A stretch of DNA of 64,000 nucleotides from Calothrix sp. PCC 7716 (GCF_019977735.1 NZ_AP025018.1:1116001-1180000); one strand, 5' to 3'; shown: positions 20,772 to 30,044, counted from the stretch's first letter. A program made the numbers and translations. The notes: generated by a model from the letters alone, not told the origin.

Positions 20772-21863
20772 TTAATGAACTTGTTGACGTGTAGCTTCTG
20801 CGTCAATTGGTTTTATAATAAATAGCCGTAGCATGTACCACATTACACCTATCATTAGGGGCAGTTTGTGGAAGAATTTTAAGATACTAAATATAGCAGG
20901 TCTATTGCTGTATTTAATATCTAACAGTTTTAACTGTAGGTTGAGGTTGGAACAACGTTCCATTGCTGGCATAAATGCTGGGTGTTGGGTGTCTAGGATG
21001 ACGGGAAACGCGCGTGCTGAGGTTTTGTTTGTTTCTTCGATAACTTGAATATTATATTGTCGCGCGTCGATACCGAGGGATTTATAAAAGTTTGCCCGTT
21101 CGAGTACTGTGAGTGTATGGGTAGCAAATACTGTTACTAAGAAAAAACGTGCCCATAACCGCGCTTTCCAGTTATCCCAGAGTTGAGGTTGGGAACGTAG
21201 CAGTGCTTTGAAAAAGTCACCGTGACGGTTTTCGTCTTGACACCAGTTCTCGAAGTAACGGAACAAAGGATAATATTGATAGTCTGGACGCTTTTCTAGA
21301 TGACGGAACATGATAATGTAGCGCCAGTAACCTATTTTCTCAGATAGATAAACGGTGTATATTATCCACTCTGGTGGGAAAAAGGTGTAGGTTCTGTTTT
21401 TGGTTAAATAGCCTAAGTCAAGCGACAAATTAAAATCCGCCATTGCTTTGTTGATAAACCCAGCATGACGTGCTTCATCGCGCGCTAGGTATTCAAATGC
21501 TTCTGATAATAACGGACTTTTGTTTTTGAGGCGCCGTGTTAGCTCCTTAAACAGCAAAAATCCTGAAAATTCAGAAGTGCATGAACGCTCTAAAAAGTCA
21601 ATAAATGCCAGCCGTGTTTGTCCATCGATGTGTTCCCAACTTTGTTTAAACTCCTCATCACGGATAAAGTGGTGACGATTGTAATCTGCTTTTAACTCTT
21701 GAATAACTGCCCGCAATTCCTTATCATCAGCCGACAAGTCCATTTGCGCCACTTTATCAAAATCAGTAGTGTAAAACCGAGGTGTTAATAGTGTCTCTTG
21801 AACTGGCGCCTTAACACCTGATTTTAACTTTCCTGTCTGTGAAACTGTGCTTGACTTAACCAT
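20772..21863 (-). CDS. acsF: Magnesium-protoporphyrin IX monomethyl ester (oxidative) cyclase
   Basis: Di-iron enzyme that closes the fifth ring of chlorophyll precursors using O2. 363 residues, family length. The two iron-binding helices are seen as LARDEARHAGFI and WCQDENRHGDFF, along with EWIIYTVYLSEKIGYWRY. ATG 21863 has AAGG upstream. Its neighbours are a heme oxygenase and hemN, transcribed the opposite way. The same three genes (chlA_II, ho2, hemN) form the low-oxygen-induced cluster of Synechocystis and Synechococcus, so this is probably the microoxic isoform rather than the main aerobic enzyme. That isoform call is inference from context. Confidence 0.95.
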   Translation of the reverse strand: MVKSSTVSQTGKLKSGVKAPVQETLLTPRFYTTDFDKVAQMDLSADDKELRAVIQELKADYNRHHFIRDEEFKQSWEHIDGQTRLAFIDFLERSCTSEFSGFLLFKELTRRLKNKSPLLSEAFEYLARDEARHAGFINKAMADFNLSLDLGYLTKNRTYTFFPPEWIIYTVYLSEKIGYWRYIIMFRHLEKRPDYQYYPLFRYFENWCQDENRHGDFFKALLRSQPQLWDNWKARLWARFFLVTVFATHTLTVLERANFYKSLGIDARQYNIQVIEETNKTSARAFPVILDTQHPAFMPAMERCSNLNLQLKLLDIKYSNRPAIFSILKFFHKLPLMIGVMWYMLRLFIIKPIDAEATRQQVH

Positions 21864-22223
21864 ATAAAACCTTCACCATGATTGATTGCCACATAGCCAT
21901 CTAATCATATTCAATTCTTTATTTCTATAATTTGTCAAATAAATTTGAAAATTGATTGTAGGTTGGGTGGAGGTTTTGCGGAACCCAACATTCAAGATTA
22001 ACTATGTAAATATTTATGAATAACTATATGAATAGTTGTTTGTGTGTGCATGTAGAAATATCTTAGAATTTTTGGTAAAACTAAGCAATGGCTGGAATTT
22101 GTGTCAATGGTTAGGCGCCGTGATACAGACTATCTCTCTCTACACTCTGTGAAAGTTTCTGGGAATACTCGTGTAAGTTCTTGGCGTTTCTAGCAATGCA
22201 TCAGAATTATTAAGGTATTTAAC
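21864..22223. promoter_or_regulatory. Divergent promoter region between acsF and heme oxygenase
   Basis: 360 bp between two divergent starts. It contains a 14-bp inverted repeat TCAAATAAATTTGA (21935-21948), 72 bp upstream of the acsF ATG, of the size and symmetry of a MarR-type operator. At 21958-21992 is a GTAGGTTGGGTGGAG...AACCCAACA repeat. The ho gene has AAGG before its ATG. In other cyanobacteria this gene set is switched on at low O2 by the MarR-type activator ChlR; a chlR gene is not in this window. Confidence 0.45.
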
Positions 22224-22946
22224 ATGAGTAGCAATTTAGCTATTAAGCTTCGTGCTGGAACACAAAAAGCACATACAGCAGCAGAAAATGCTGGTTTTAC
22301 AAAATGTTTTCTCAAAGGTGTTGTAGATAGAGGATGTTTTGCGAAGTTCTTGGGTAACTTATATTTTGTATACAGCGAACTCGAAGCAGCATTACAGCAA
22401 CACCGTGAACATCCATTTATCAAACCGCTTAATTTTCCTGAATTAAATCGCACAGCGAATTTAGAGAAAGATTTGGAATTTTACTACGGTCAAGACTGGA
22501 AGAAACAAATCGCGCTATTACCAGCAGCACAAACTTATATCAACCGAATTCGAGAAATTGCCGCTGCGGAACCAGTATTATTGCTAGCGCATTGTTACAC
22601 ACGATATATGGGAGACCTTTCGGGAGGTCAAATGTTTCAAAAGATTGCTCAGAATGCTTTGAAACTCGAAGGTTATCAAGGAACATCATTTTATCAATTT
22701 GAGCAAATACCTGATAAAAATGCGTTTAAAGATAAATACCGTCAAGCGTTGAATGCGCTACCACTTGATGATGCGACTGCTGATAGAGTTGTTGCAGAGG
22801 CAAACTATGCTTTCCATTTAAATAATTTAGCAGCGCAAGATATGGAAGGTAGTTTGATTCAAGCTATTGGTCAAGTTATGTACAACTCTCTCATTCGTAG
22901 CCATAACCAAGGTAGCACTGAAGAAGTTAAAAGTGCTAAGTGCTGA
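22224..22946 (+). CDS. ho: Heme oxygenase (biliverdin-producing)
   Basis: Opens heme with O2 and ferredoxin electrons to biliverdin, iron and CO, the first step toward phycobilins. 240 residues. The proximal heme ligand is His17 in LRAGTQKAHTAAENAGF, and the distal helix carries ARYMGDLSGGQ-type sequence (YTRYMGDLSGGQMF). Located with acsF and hemN, so it is likely the low-oxygen isoform (HO2-like). hemN follows 129 bp downstream on the same strand. Confidence 0.95.
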   Translation: MSSNLAIKLRAGTQKAHTAAENAGFTKCFLKGVVDRGCFAKFLGNLYFVYSELEAALQQHREHPFIKPLNFPELNRTANLEKDLEFYYGQDWKKQIALLPAAQTYINRIREIAAAEPVLLLAHCYTRYMGDLSGGQMFQKIAQNALKLEGYQGTSFYQFEQIPDKNAFKDKYRQALNALPLDDATADRVVAEANYAFHLNNLAAQDMEGSLIQAIGQVMYNSLIRSHNQGSTEEVKSAKC

Positions 22947-23055
22947 GTGCTGAGTGTAGAGACGTGACATGTCACGTCTCTACAGGAGTTAGGAGTTAGA
23001 TTCCTAACTCAGCACTCAGCACTAAACACTCAGCACTCATTACTCAGCACTCTTA
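22930..23055. repeat. Repeat-filled spacer between ho and hemN
   Basis: Contains arrays of the 7-10 bp word AGTGCTGAGTG (22933-22955) and its complement CTCAGCACT (23006-23052), which can pair across a central perfect palindrome GTAGAGACGTGACATGTCAC plus GTCTCTAC (22956-22983, family D). The whole spacer can fold into one large stem. It does not stop an operon reading of ho-hemN but could reduce read-through. Confidence 0.8.
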
Positions 23056-23075
23056 TTGATATTGGAACTTACGAA

Positions 23076-24458
23076 ATGGTTTTTCAATTACCTGGTGTGA
23101 AGTTTGATTTAAATCTAATCAAAAAATACGATACACCTACACCTCGATACACGAGTTATCCTCCCGCTACTGAGTTAACAGAAAGTTTTACCGAGCAGGA
23201 TTTTAAAGATGCGATTGCACTTTCAAATGCTCGCAAAACTCCGCTTTCTTTGTATTTTCATATACCTTTTTGTCTAAGCGCTTGTTATTACTGTGGTTGC
23301 AATATTGTTGTTTCTGGGAATAAGAATATTGCAGTACCTTATGTAGAGTATTTAACGCGCGATATCCAACAAACTGCGAAGTTAATAGACACAAACCGTC
23401 CGGTTGTACAAATTCACTGGGGTGGTGGTACTCCCAATTATCTAAGTACTGAGCAAATCGGGTATATTTGGAAGCATATCGAGAATAACTTCAAAATTGA
23501 TTCCAATGCCGAAGTTTCAATCGAAATAAACCCTAGTTACATCGACAGGGATTATATATTCTTTTTGCGCGAACTTGGATTTAACCGCATTAGCTTTGGA
23601 CTTCAGGATTTTGACCTGAAAGTACAAACTGCTGTAAATCGAGTTCAGCCAGAAGATATGATATTTAATCTTATGGGTTGGATTCGTGAAGCTGAGTTTG
23701 AGAGTGTTAATGTTGACTTAATTTATGGATTACCGCATCAAAATTTAAAGAGCTTTCATCAAACTGTTCAAAAAACGATTGCCCTTGACCCAGATAGAAT
23801 AGCGGTATTTAACTTTGCTTATGTACCTTGGGTGAAACCTGTACAAAAGAATATAGATGAGAATGCTTTACCGGCGCCATCAGAAAAGTTAGAAATTTTG
23901 CAAATGACTATTGAGGAGCTAACGAGCAGTAAATATCTGTTTATTGGCATGGACCACTTTGCCAAACCAAACGATGAACTTGCCATAGCACAAAGCAAAA
24001 ACGCGCTCAAACGTAACTTCCAAGGTTACACAACACATCAAGAAGCTGAATTATTCGGATTCGGCGCCACATCAGTTAGTATGCTGCAAGAAGCTTATGC
24101 TCAAAACCATAAGCAACTCAAAGACTACTACCAAGCCATAGAAGCAGGTAACTTACCAACTTGTAAAGGCTATAAACTAACTTCGGATGACATGCTACGT
24201 CGTGATGTTGTCATGACCATCATGTCAGGTATGCAAGTTAATAAACAAGAAATTGAGCATCAATATAACATCGTGTTTGATGAGTATTTTGCTCATGAAG
24301 TTCAGCAATTACATTTGTTAGAAGATGATGGATTGGTTAATTTATCAAAACAGTATATAGGGGTGACGGAGATAGGTAGATTACTTGTTCGTAATATTGC
24401 CGTGATTTTTGACGCGCATAAAGCTACGCGCGAAAGGAAATTATCACGCGCGATTTAA
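23076..24458 (+). CDS. hemN: Oxygen-independent coproporphyrinogen III oxidase
   Basis: Radical-SAM enzyme that converts coproporphyrinogen III to protoporphyrinogen IX without O2. 460 residues, the length of true HemN rather than the shorter HemW. The 4Fe-4S cysteines are Cys66, Cys70 and Cys73 in HIPFCLSACYYCGC, the extra fourth Cys being typical of HemN. Also visible: VQIHWGGGTPNYLS, NRISFGLQDFDLKVQ and the N-terminal KKYDTPTPRYTSYPPATE. It provides the low-oxygen replacement for HemF and fits the acsF/ho context. Confidence 0.96.
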   Translation: MVFQLPGVKFDLNLIKKYDTPTPRYTSYPPATELTESFTEQDFKDAIALSNARKTPLSLYFHIPFCLSACYYCGCNIVVSGNKNIAVPYVEYLTRDIQQTAKLIDTNRPVVQIHWGGGTPNYLSTEQIGYIWKHIENNFKIDSNAEVSIEINPSYIDRDYIFFLRELGFNRISFGLQDFDLKVQTAVNRVQPEDMIFNLMGWIREAEFESVNVDLIYGLPHQNLKSFHQTVQKTIALDPDRIAVFNFAYVPWVKPVQKNIDENALPAPSEKLEILQMTIEELTSSKYLFIGMDHFAKPNDELAIAQSKNALKRNFQGYTTHQEAELFGFGATSVSMLQEAYAQNHKQLKDYYQAIEAGNLPTCKGYKLTSDDMLRRDVVMTIMSGMQVNKQEIEHQYNIVFDEYFAHEVQQLHLLEDDGLVNLSKQYIGVTEIGRLLVRNIAVIFDAHKATRERKLSRAI

Positions 24459-24537
24459 TCCCCCCTAACCCCCCTTAATAAGGGGGGAATAAGAAGCACC
24501 TCTTAGCCCCCCTTATTAAGGGGGGTTGGGGGGATCA
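24456..24537. repeat. Large C-rich/G-rich inverted repeat
   Basis: CCCCCCTAACCCCCCTTAAT...AAGGGG segments at 24460-24487 and 24505-24534 are mutually complementary (CCCCCCTTATTAAGGGGGG), giving a very stable hairpin right after hemN. A related element lies at 43657-43780. Probably a dispersed element that also ends the hemN transcript. Confidence 0.85.
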
Positions 24538-24597
24538 AAACGTTTTTATTTGTATTATAAAAGTAAAGGTAGCATCTTAAATAAGAGGAAAGTCTAA

Positions 24598-24630
24598 ATG
24601 AACCAGTATCTAAACTTTTATGACATCTAA
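24598..24630 (+). CDS. Possible 10-codon leader ORF overlapping the barstar start
   Basis: ATG at 24598 follows a purine-rich AGAGGAAAG and encodes MNQYLNFYDI before a stop at 24630, overlapping the barstar ATG (24620) in another frame. The visible ribosome site fits this short frame better than barstar, so barstar translation might be coupled. It could equally be chance. Confidence 0.2.
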   Translation: MNQYLNFYDI

Positions 24631-25000
24631 CCCAAAACCTCTTGTTGCAGCTAACCGAAAACAAACAGTAGAAAAAATTATTAAAGTTTTGTCTGAGCAA
24701 GGCATTCAAGTATTTTACCTTGATGGGGAAGAAATCTCTAACAAAGAAACTTTTTTGGAAAAAGTTGCTACAGCAATGAACTTTCCTTCATATTTTGGCG
24801 CCAACTGGGATGCTTTTGAGGAATGTATTACTGATTTAACATGGTATCCTGCTGAAAAATACGTTACAATATACGAACGTCCGGATATATTTGTACAAGC
24901 TGACCCTACTGGTTGGCAAACAGCACTGGATATTTTGCGTGCGGCAGAAGAATACTGGCAAGCAAAAAACATACCACTAAATGTTTTCCTACTAAATTAA
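24620..25000 (+). CDS. Barstar family protein (ribonuclease inhibitor-like)
   Basis: 126 residues. It carries the barstar signature: the strand IQVFYLDGEEISNKETFLEK, then MNFPSYFGANWDAFEECITD, the segment that plugs the barnase active site in the characterised inhibitor. The last part is hydrophobic VFLLN, typical of the fold. There is no barnase-type RNase gene beside it; a SUKH-HEAT protein gene follows 61 bp downstream. It may be a free-standing immunity protein or have a non-RNase partner. The start has no ribosome site of its own close by. Confidence 0.85.
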   Translation: MTSNPKPLVAANRKQTVEKIIKVLSEQGIQVFYLDGEEISNKETFLEKVATAMNFPSYFGANWDAFEECITDLTWYPAEKYVTIYERPDIFVQADPTGWQTALDILRAAEEYWQAKNIPLNVFLLN

Positions 25001-25061
25001 GTGTAAATTTTGGTGTCAACAAGGGGAAGTATATAAAATATATATACGCACACCCCCCTGT

Positions 25062-26891
25062 ATGTCTCTTTTAACAGAAGCACTGGATCGGATAGAAACT
25101 TGGTTTGTGAGAAACCAACCCAAATTCGCTTTGGGTTTACAGCCAGGACTAACGCGCGCAGAAATTAATGAGATTGTTAAAGATTTTCAATTTCAGCTTC
25201 CACAAGAACTCTATGAGTTTTACGAATGGCACAACGGTTGTAATAGCTATGGTGATTTGATTCCTGATTATGATAAGTTTTTCTCTTTACAATATGCTTT
25301 AACAAATTACGAAAGTTGGTTAAGTTGGGAGCGCTGGAATCCTCACTGGTTCCCGATATTAGATGGTAATGGTGATTTTAGGTACGCGATTGTTGTGGGA
25401 GAAGAAACAGCACCTATTTGGCATATTGACCCAGAGTGTGGTATTGAAGAAATTCGTTGGGATAGCCTTACAGATTTATTTAATGCAGCAGCAGAGTGTT
25501 ATGAAACAGGCACCTATTACATTGACGAAGAAGGATATATACAAGAAGACGAACAGAGAGTTATTGAGATTCAACGTAAGTATAATTATCGAGGAACTGA
25601 ACAAGTTATATCAAATCAACCATTAGACCCTTATCCTCCAACAGTTGCTAGTCAAATTAATCTTTCAGAACCGGATGCTTTAGAGCAGTTGACTCAGGCT
25701 TTAAATGCAGACCCATTAAATAGTGATGGCAGAATTCAGCAAGTCATGGCTGCTAATACTTTAGAAAACCTTGCAAATTTAGGTTTGTTTGAAGAAGTCG
25801 GTGCCCAACCGCTCGTTACTGCCTTACAAAACATGATTCATGATGGGGCTGGTCATGCTTTAGCAGCAAAAAAATTAGGTGAATTGGGAGATAAAAGGGC
25901 TATTGAAACACTTTTACAAGCGCTTAATGATAATTCTAGTGAGGTACGGGTAAATGCAATTGATGCCTTAGCTAAGTTAGGTGATTTGAGAGTTGTTGAC
26001 CGAATCATTCAGTGTTTGCAGGACTCAGATTTTTTTGTGCGAGTTGCAGCAGCAAGGGCACTTGCTCAATTTAAAGATATAAAAGCGATTGAACCTTTAA
26101 TTGAGGCATTAAAAATTGAGAACCAATCTACAGCTTGCAGCGCCATTGCTACAGCACTAGGACACTTTGCGGATGCTAGAGCTATAGAACCTTTAATTGA
26201 AATATTACATAGCCAAGGTCGAAATCTCAGAGACTCTTTTAGTTTCCAGCATGTTAAAGTATGTTTGATTGAAGCATTAAGCAAAATAGAAGACGATAGA
26301 ACAACCAATGCTTTGCTTGAAGTTTTGGCGCCTGGAGAAGATGATTTACAAAGAAATAGACATAATTGGCAACAATCACAACAAACAATTCGGATTGCGG
26401 TAGAAACACTTCTAAAGCGTCAGCACCCTAATTTGATTACTATATTGACTGATTTGCTTCAAAATGCCGAGCGTCACATGCGTTACGATACGTTATTCGC
26501 ACTAGAAAAAATACCTGATGCAATGGTTGTTGACCTGCTGATATTAGGATTATCTGATGAGGATGCCAACTTTCGCTTGTCAGCAATTAGTTATCTTGGA
26601 GAAAGACAAGATGTAAAGTCAATCGAACCTCTAATAGGTACTTTAAAAGATATGAATGCTGAAGTACGTATGGAAGCTGTTCAAGCTTTAGAAAAAATTA
26701 ATGATGAAAGGGTAGTAGATGCTTTAATTCAAAAATTAAATGATGAAGAATCAAATGTTCGCGCTTGCGCTGTACTAGCTTTAGGTAATTTCAGAAACTC
26801 AAAGGCAATAGAACCACTAAATCGATGCTTACAAGATGAAAATTCAATTGTTCGTAAAATGGCTCAAGAAGCTTTAAATAAATTTGTTTAA
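25062..26891 (+). CDS. SMI1/KNR4 (SUKH) domain and HEAT-repeat fusion protein
   Basis: 609 residues. Residues 1-180 form an SMI1/KNR4 domain: LTRAEINEIVKDFQFQLPQE, LYEFYEWHNGCNS, WFPILDGNGDFRYAIVV and IWHIDPECGIEEIRW. Residues about 200-609 are HEAT/PBS-lyase-like helical repeats with the recurrent pattern IEPLIEALK...VRxxAxxALxxx, each about 31 residues. SUKH domains are best known as immunity proteins in bacterial toxin systems; HEAT arrays bind protein partners. The barstar gene lies just upstream, so two immunity-type folds are paired. No enzymatic motif is seen. Confidence 0.85.
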   Translation: MSLLTEALDRIETWFVRNQPKFALGLQPGLTRAEINEIVKDFQFQLPQELYEFYEWHNGCNSYGDLIPDYDKFFSLQYALTNYESWLSWERWNPHWFPILDGNGDFRYAIVVGEETAPIWHIDPECGIEEIRWDSLTDLFNAAAECYETGTYYIDEEGYIQEDEQRVIEIQRKYNYRGTEQVISNQPLDPYPPTVASQINLSEPDALEQLTQALNADPLNSDGRIQQVMAANTLENLANLGLFEEVGAQPLVTALQNMIHDGAGHALAAKKLGELGDKRAIETLLQALNDNSSEVRVNAIDALAKLGDLRVVDRIIQCLQDSDFFVRVAAARALAQFKDIKAIEPLIEALKIENQSTACSAIATALGHFADARAIEPLIEILHSQGRNLRDSFSFQHVKVCLIEALSKIEDDRTTNALLEVLAPGEDDLQRNRHNWQQSQQTIRIAVETLLKRQHPNLITILTDLLQNAERHMRYDTLFALEKIPDAMVVDLLILGLSDEDANFRLSAISYLGERQDVKSIEPLIGTLKDMNAEVRMEAVQALEKINDERVVDALIQKLNDEESNVRACAVLALGNFRNSKAIEPLNRCLQDENSIVRKMAQEALNKFV

Positions 26892-27497
26892 CTTAATTTG
26901 CTTCTTGCTCGTTCTATTTATTTTTGCAAATCGGGACGGGAAGCTAGGTATTCTTTCAAATGGTTACAACCAATAGGAATTACGCATTTTAACGAAAAAT
27001 TGTCATTAGTCACGTAGCGAAGAATCTCAGAGATGCTTCACTACGTTCAGCATGACAATTTTTTGCGTAAGTCCTAGGTAATTAAAAATGTTTATTAGTA
27101 CTACTAGTTGGTTAATATAACCTGAGTTGACGGCTGTAAAAACCCCTCTCCAAACCTCTCCCCAAAGTGGGAAGAGGCTTTAAACCTTAATGTTTTCACT
27201 CAAAGCTAGGAATATTTCTGCCCCTCTCCGGTGCGGAGAGGGGTTGGGGAGAGGTTCATTTAACTCACGTTAATATAACCGCACCAACACCAATAGCGAT
27301 AATAATTCTTGAAAGAGCCATTTGCTAAGTTGTTCTCGTTGCCCGATCTACCCGATCTATTTTCTACTAAACATCTTAATATAATTTCATCCAAAATTGA
27401 AATATTTGAATCTTTATTGATATATAATTGAATTGGGTGCTAATCAAATTGAATTGTTATATATTTTAAGTAGTGCTACTAAATTGTGGGTAAAATT
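26892..27497. other. Spacer made largely of two dispersed repeat elements
   Basis: No gene seen. 27001-27059 is a family B element (TGTCATTAGTCACGTAGCG...GTTCAGCATGACA, with inverted ends). 27111-27280 is a larger element with imperfect inverted ends (GTTAATATAACCTGAGTT and AACTCACGTTAATATAAC) enclosing AACCCCTCTCCAAACCTCTC and its complement, a MITE-like layout. The remaining 200 bp before the Uma2 gene are AT-rich. Confidence 0.6.
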
Positions 27498-28190
27498 ATG
27501 GTTGAGCAACTTATAATACAAGAACAAGATGATTGCTTCTACGTACCAGATGCCAACCAGCTAGTTACTGAAGATGATACGCCAGTGGATAACTTTGCAT
27601 CTGAAAAACAACAACGCTTGTTAGTTGGTTCGTCTTATAGTTCTTTACAAAATCAAATATTTTTAGCCTCAGCTAACGTCGGTATTTATTATGCTGACTC
27701 AAAACCGCCTATAGTACCCGATGTCTTTCTGAGCTTAGATGTGCAAGTACCTACAAATTGGTGGGAAAAGCAAAATCGTTGCTACATGGTGTGGAAGTTT
27801 GGTAAACCCCCAGAAGTAGCAATTGAAATTGTTTCTAACAAAGAAGGTGACGAGCTAGGGGAAAAGCTGAAAATTTATCAGCACATGCGGGTGAGTTACT
27901 ACATAGTGTATGACCCAACAAAACAATTAGGAGATAAAGAGCTATATATTTACGAACTTAGAGGAACGCGCTATTTTGAGACTTCAGACACTTGGCTTGA
28001 TCAAGTAAATTTAGGTGTTACTCTCTGGGATGGGCAATTTGAAGGTAGACAGGATACTTGGCTACGCTGGTGTTATGAAGATGGTACTGTTTTGCCTACT
28101 GGTGATGAACGCGCTCAAGTTGCCGAACAGCGCGCGCAAGTACTGGCACAAAAGTTAAGAGAAATGGGTGTAGACCCAGATACATTGTAG
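27498..28190 (+). CDS. Uma2 family (DUF820) endonuclease-like protein
   Basis: 230 residues from ATG 27498; a GTG at 27486 would add four. The restriction-endonuclease-like core is visible: PPIVPDVFLSLDVQVP, then EVAIEIVSNKEGDELGEKL and MRVSYYIVYDPTKQLG, giving the D...ExV pattern of the PD-(D/E)XK fold. The C-terminus is a coiled stretch (RAQVAEQRAQVLAQKLREMG) common in this family. Cyanobacteria carry many copies; their role is unknown. A double hairpin repeat follows the stop. Confidence 0.9.
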   Translation: MVEQLIIQEQDDCFYVPDANQLVTEDDTPVDNFASEKQQRLLVGSSYSSLQNQIFLASANVGIYYADSKPPIVPDVFLSLDVQVPTNWWEKQNRCYMVWKFGKPPEVAIEIVSNKEGDELGEKLKIYQHMRVSYYIVYDPTKQLGDKELYIYELRGTRYFETSDTWLDQVNLGVTLWDGQFEGRQDTWLRWCYEDGTVLPTGDERAQVAEQRAQVLAQKLREMGVDPDTL

Positions 28191-28198
28191 TTATTTAT

Positions 28199-28262
28199 CT
28201 TGTGGAACAGGCATCCTGCCTGTCCTATGGTAAGGGGCGGGCAGGGATGCCCGCTCCACAAG
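28199..28262. repeat. Two family A hairpin repeats, head to head
   Basis: CTTGTGGAACAGGCATCCTG... (28199-28225) faces GGGCAGGGATGCCCGCTCCA...CAAG (28236-28262). It lies between the convergent Uma2 and metallo-beta-lactamase-like genes. The two copies differ in their hairpin sequence, so they look like two independent insertions, not one palindrome. Confidence 0.85.
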
Positions 28263-28273
28263 AATATAAGTTT

Positions 28274-29092
28274 TTATTTGTGGGTGTTTAATCTTGCGGC
28301 TGCTTCATGTAATTTTTGGGTACAGTTGGTTACTATTGGCTCACCGTGTGCAACTGAAATTACTTGTAAGTCAGTAATATTATTTGCTAAAGATTCTAGC
28401 CACTGGCGATAGGCATTTCTATCTGTCATGTAAAACATTTTTCCTAATCTGGTAATGCCGAAGAAACCACTGGCACCTAGTATAGCTACAGGCAATTTAC
28501 TTTCGGGTGCATATTTATCTAAATAAGATTCTGTTAAATTAAATAGAATATCGGTAAAAATTAATGCTTTTCCCGTTGGTAGTTGTAATTCATATGCTAA
28601 TTCTTGGGGACGAATGCCAGTTGGTTGATGGCAAATTATACCGTATTGAGGTAAAAATTCTTCTGCGGTTGCATCTACTGGAACAACTTGCTCAACATAA
28701 GGTATGGCAGCAGCGGGAGCAACTACTATTAATTCAGGATAACGCTGTTTGAATACGCGCGCGTCGAGTCGATGAATGCGATTAGGTACTATCATTATTT
28801 TGGGTGTACCTAATGATTCTAGTTGTATCATGGTTGCTTCATCTAATACAATGCCGCTATGAATTAATAGTGTAGAATCGGGTAGTTTATAAAGTATCAT
28901 TTCCCTTGGTGGGTGTCCGCTAGCTGGTAAAATACCTGTAACGTGCCAGAGATTTGGCGCCAGTTCTTGGATGGGACTGTGGGGTAATGCATGTGATTGC
29001 CATTCTGAGTTAGCATTTTGAACTTTACGAGGTTTGACTAGCGAAAATAACGAATAAAATATTTCTGATGGTAATGATTTTTCTTGTTTCAT
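28274..29092 (-). CDS. Metallo-beta-lactamase-fold-like protein (DUF4336-like)
   Basis: 272 residues. It contains a lactamase-like strand order: ELAPNLWHVTGILPASG, LLIHSGIVLDEATMIQLESL, KIMIVPNRIHRLDARVFKQR, GKALIFTDILFN and LQVISVAHGEPIV. The zinc motif HxHxDH is not intact (IHRLDA in its place), so catalysis by the standard mechanism is doubtful. It lies downstream of an AraC regulator on the same strand with a 95 bp gap containing a GGTTGGGT-type repeat. Function unknown. Confidence 0.7.
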   Translation of the reverse strand: MKQEKSLPSEIFYSLFSLVKPRKVQNANSEWQSHALPHSPIQELAPNLWHVTGILPASGHPPREMILYKLPDSTLLIHSGIVLDEATMIQLESLGTPKIMIVPNRIHRLDARVFKQRYPELIVVAPAAAIPYVEQVVPVDATAEEFLPQYGIICHQPTGIRPQELAYELQLPTGKALIFTDILFNLTESYLDKYAPESKLPVAILGASGFFGITRLGKMFYMTDRNAYRQWLESLANNITDLQVISVAHGEPIVTNCTQKLHEAAARLNTHK

Positions 29093-29187
29093 AAAGGTTA
29101 GTTGATGTTGGGTTGCGCTACGCTTTACCTAACCTACGTCTATTTAAAGGTGTGCGTCTTCTACATTTTTCTGATTTTTTGTAAGTT

Positions 29188-30039
29188 CTACCGATTTTTT
29201 AATATTTGTTTGGGTGTGGTGCCAAACTGTCGTACAAAGTGTAAGTTCAAATGGCTTTGGTTTGCAAAACCTACTTGTTGGGCAACTTGAGATATGGACT
29301 CACCTTTTTGCAATAGTTCTTTCGCACGGTTGACTCGACAGTTGATTACATATTTATGTGGTGGTACACCTGTTGCTTGTTTAAAAAGTTGTGAGAAGTA
29401 ATGTGGGCTTATTTGCGTTAGTGTACTGAGTTCGTTTAAACTTAAATCTTCATCAAGATGCTCATTTATATACTCGATTACTAACTTTAGCTGGCTTGGT
29501 GATAAACCACTTTTGTAGTTATGTGCAATAGGCTTTTTAGTTGCATAGTGTTGCATTAAGTGAACTGTAACAGCATTGACCATTGTCTCAGCATATAAAC
29601 GACTTCCTGTCAAATCATTTTCTAATACTGTTTTCATTGCTAACCCTATTTGATATAACAATGAGTCAGAAGTGGCGAAATGAGGTATTAATTGAGATTC
29701 AAAGTTAGTCGGCGCCATTACTAAAGCAAAAAATTCAGCTTCATCATACGCGCGTACTCCATGCCCAACTCCTTGAGGAATAATAATTACATCGCCTTCT
29801 TGAACTGGGTCATCGCGTAATTTACCATCCAGCTTACGTTCGGCATGAACTCGCTTGTTTATATGTGTAAAAATTAGTACTGCATGTCCGTTAATAATAC
29901 TAACTTCATCGCTTTCTCCCGCAGGTTGACAATGATGCTCAAACACAAACCCATCCCAGCGCGCTGGGTAAGTAGAAAGAATAGCAGGACGTGGTAAAAG
30001 TAAGTCACTAGGGTTGTGCTTTTTGAAGTCAATTATCAA
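29188..30039 (-). CDS. AraC family transcriptional regulator
   Basis: 283 residues. The N-terminal half is a cupin-like sensor (GDVIIIPQGVGHGVRAYDEA). The C-terminal 100 residues contain two helix-turn-helix motifs: DEDLSLNELSTLTQISPHYF and ESISQVAQQVGFANQSHLNL, ending in the family signature RQFGTTPKQ. It may control the downstream lactamase-like gene or the divergent exporter set starting at 30199; about 160 bp separate the two starts. Confidence 0.92.
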   Translation of the reverse strand: MIIDFKKHNPSDLLLPRPAILSTYPARWDGFVFEHHCQPAGESDEVSIINGHAVLIFTHINKRVHAERKLDGKLRDDPVQEGDVIIIPQGVGHGVRAYDEAEFFALVMAPTNFESQLIPHFATSDSLLYQIGLAMKTVLENDLTGSRLYAETMVNAVTVHLMQHYATKKPIAHNYKSGLSPSQLKLVIEYINEHLDEDLSLNELSTLTQISPHYFSQLFKQATGVPPHKYVINCRVNRAKELLQKGESISQVAQQVGFANQSHLNLHFVRQFGTTPKQILKNR

Positions 30040-30044
30040 AATCT

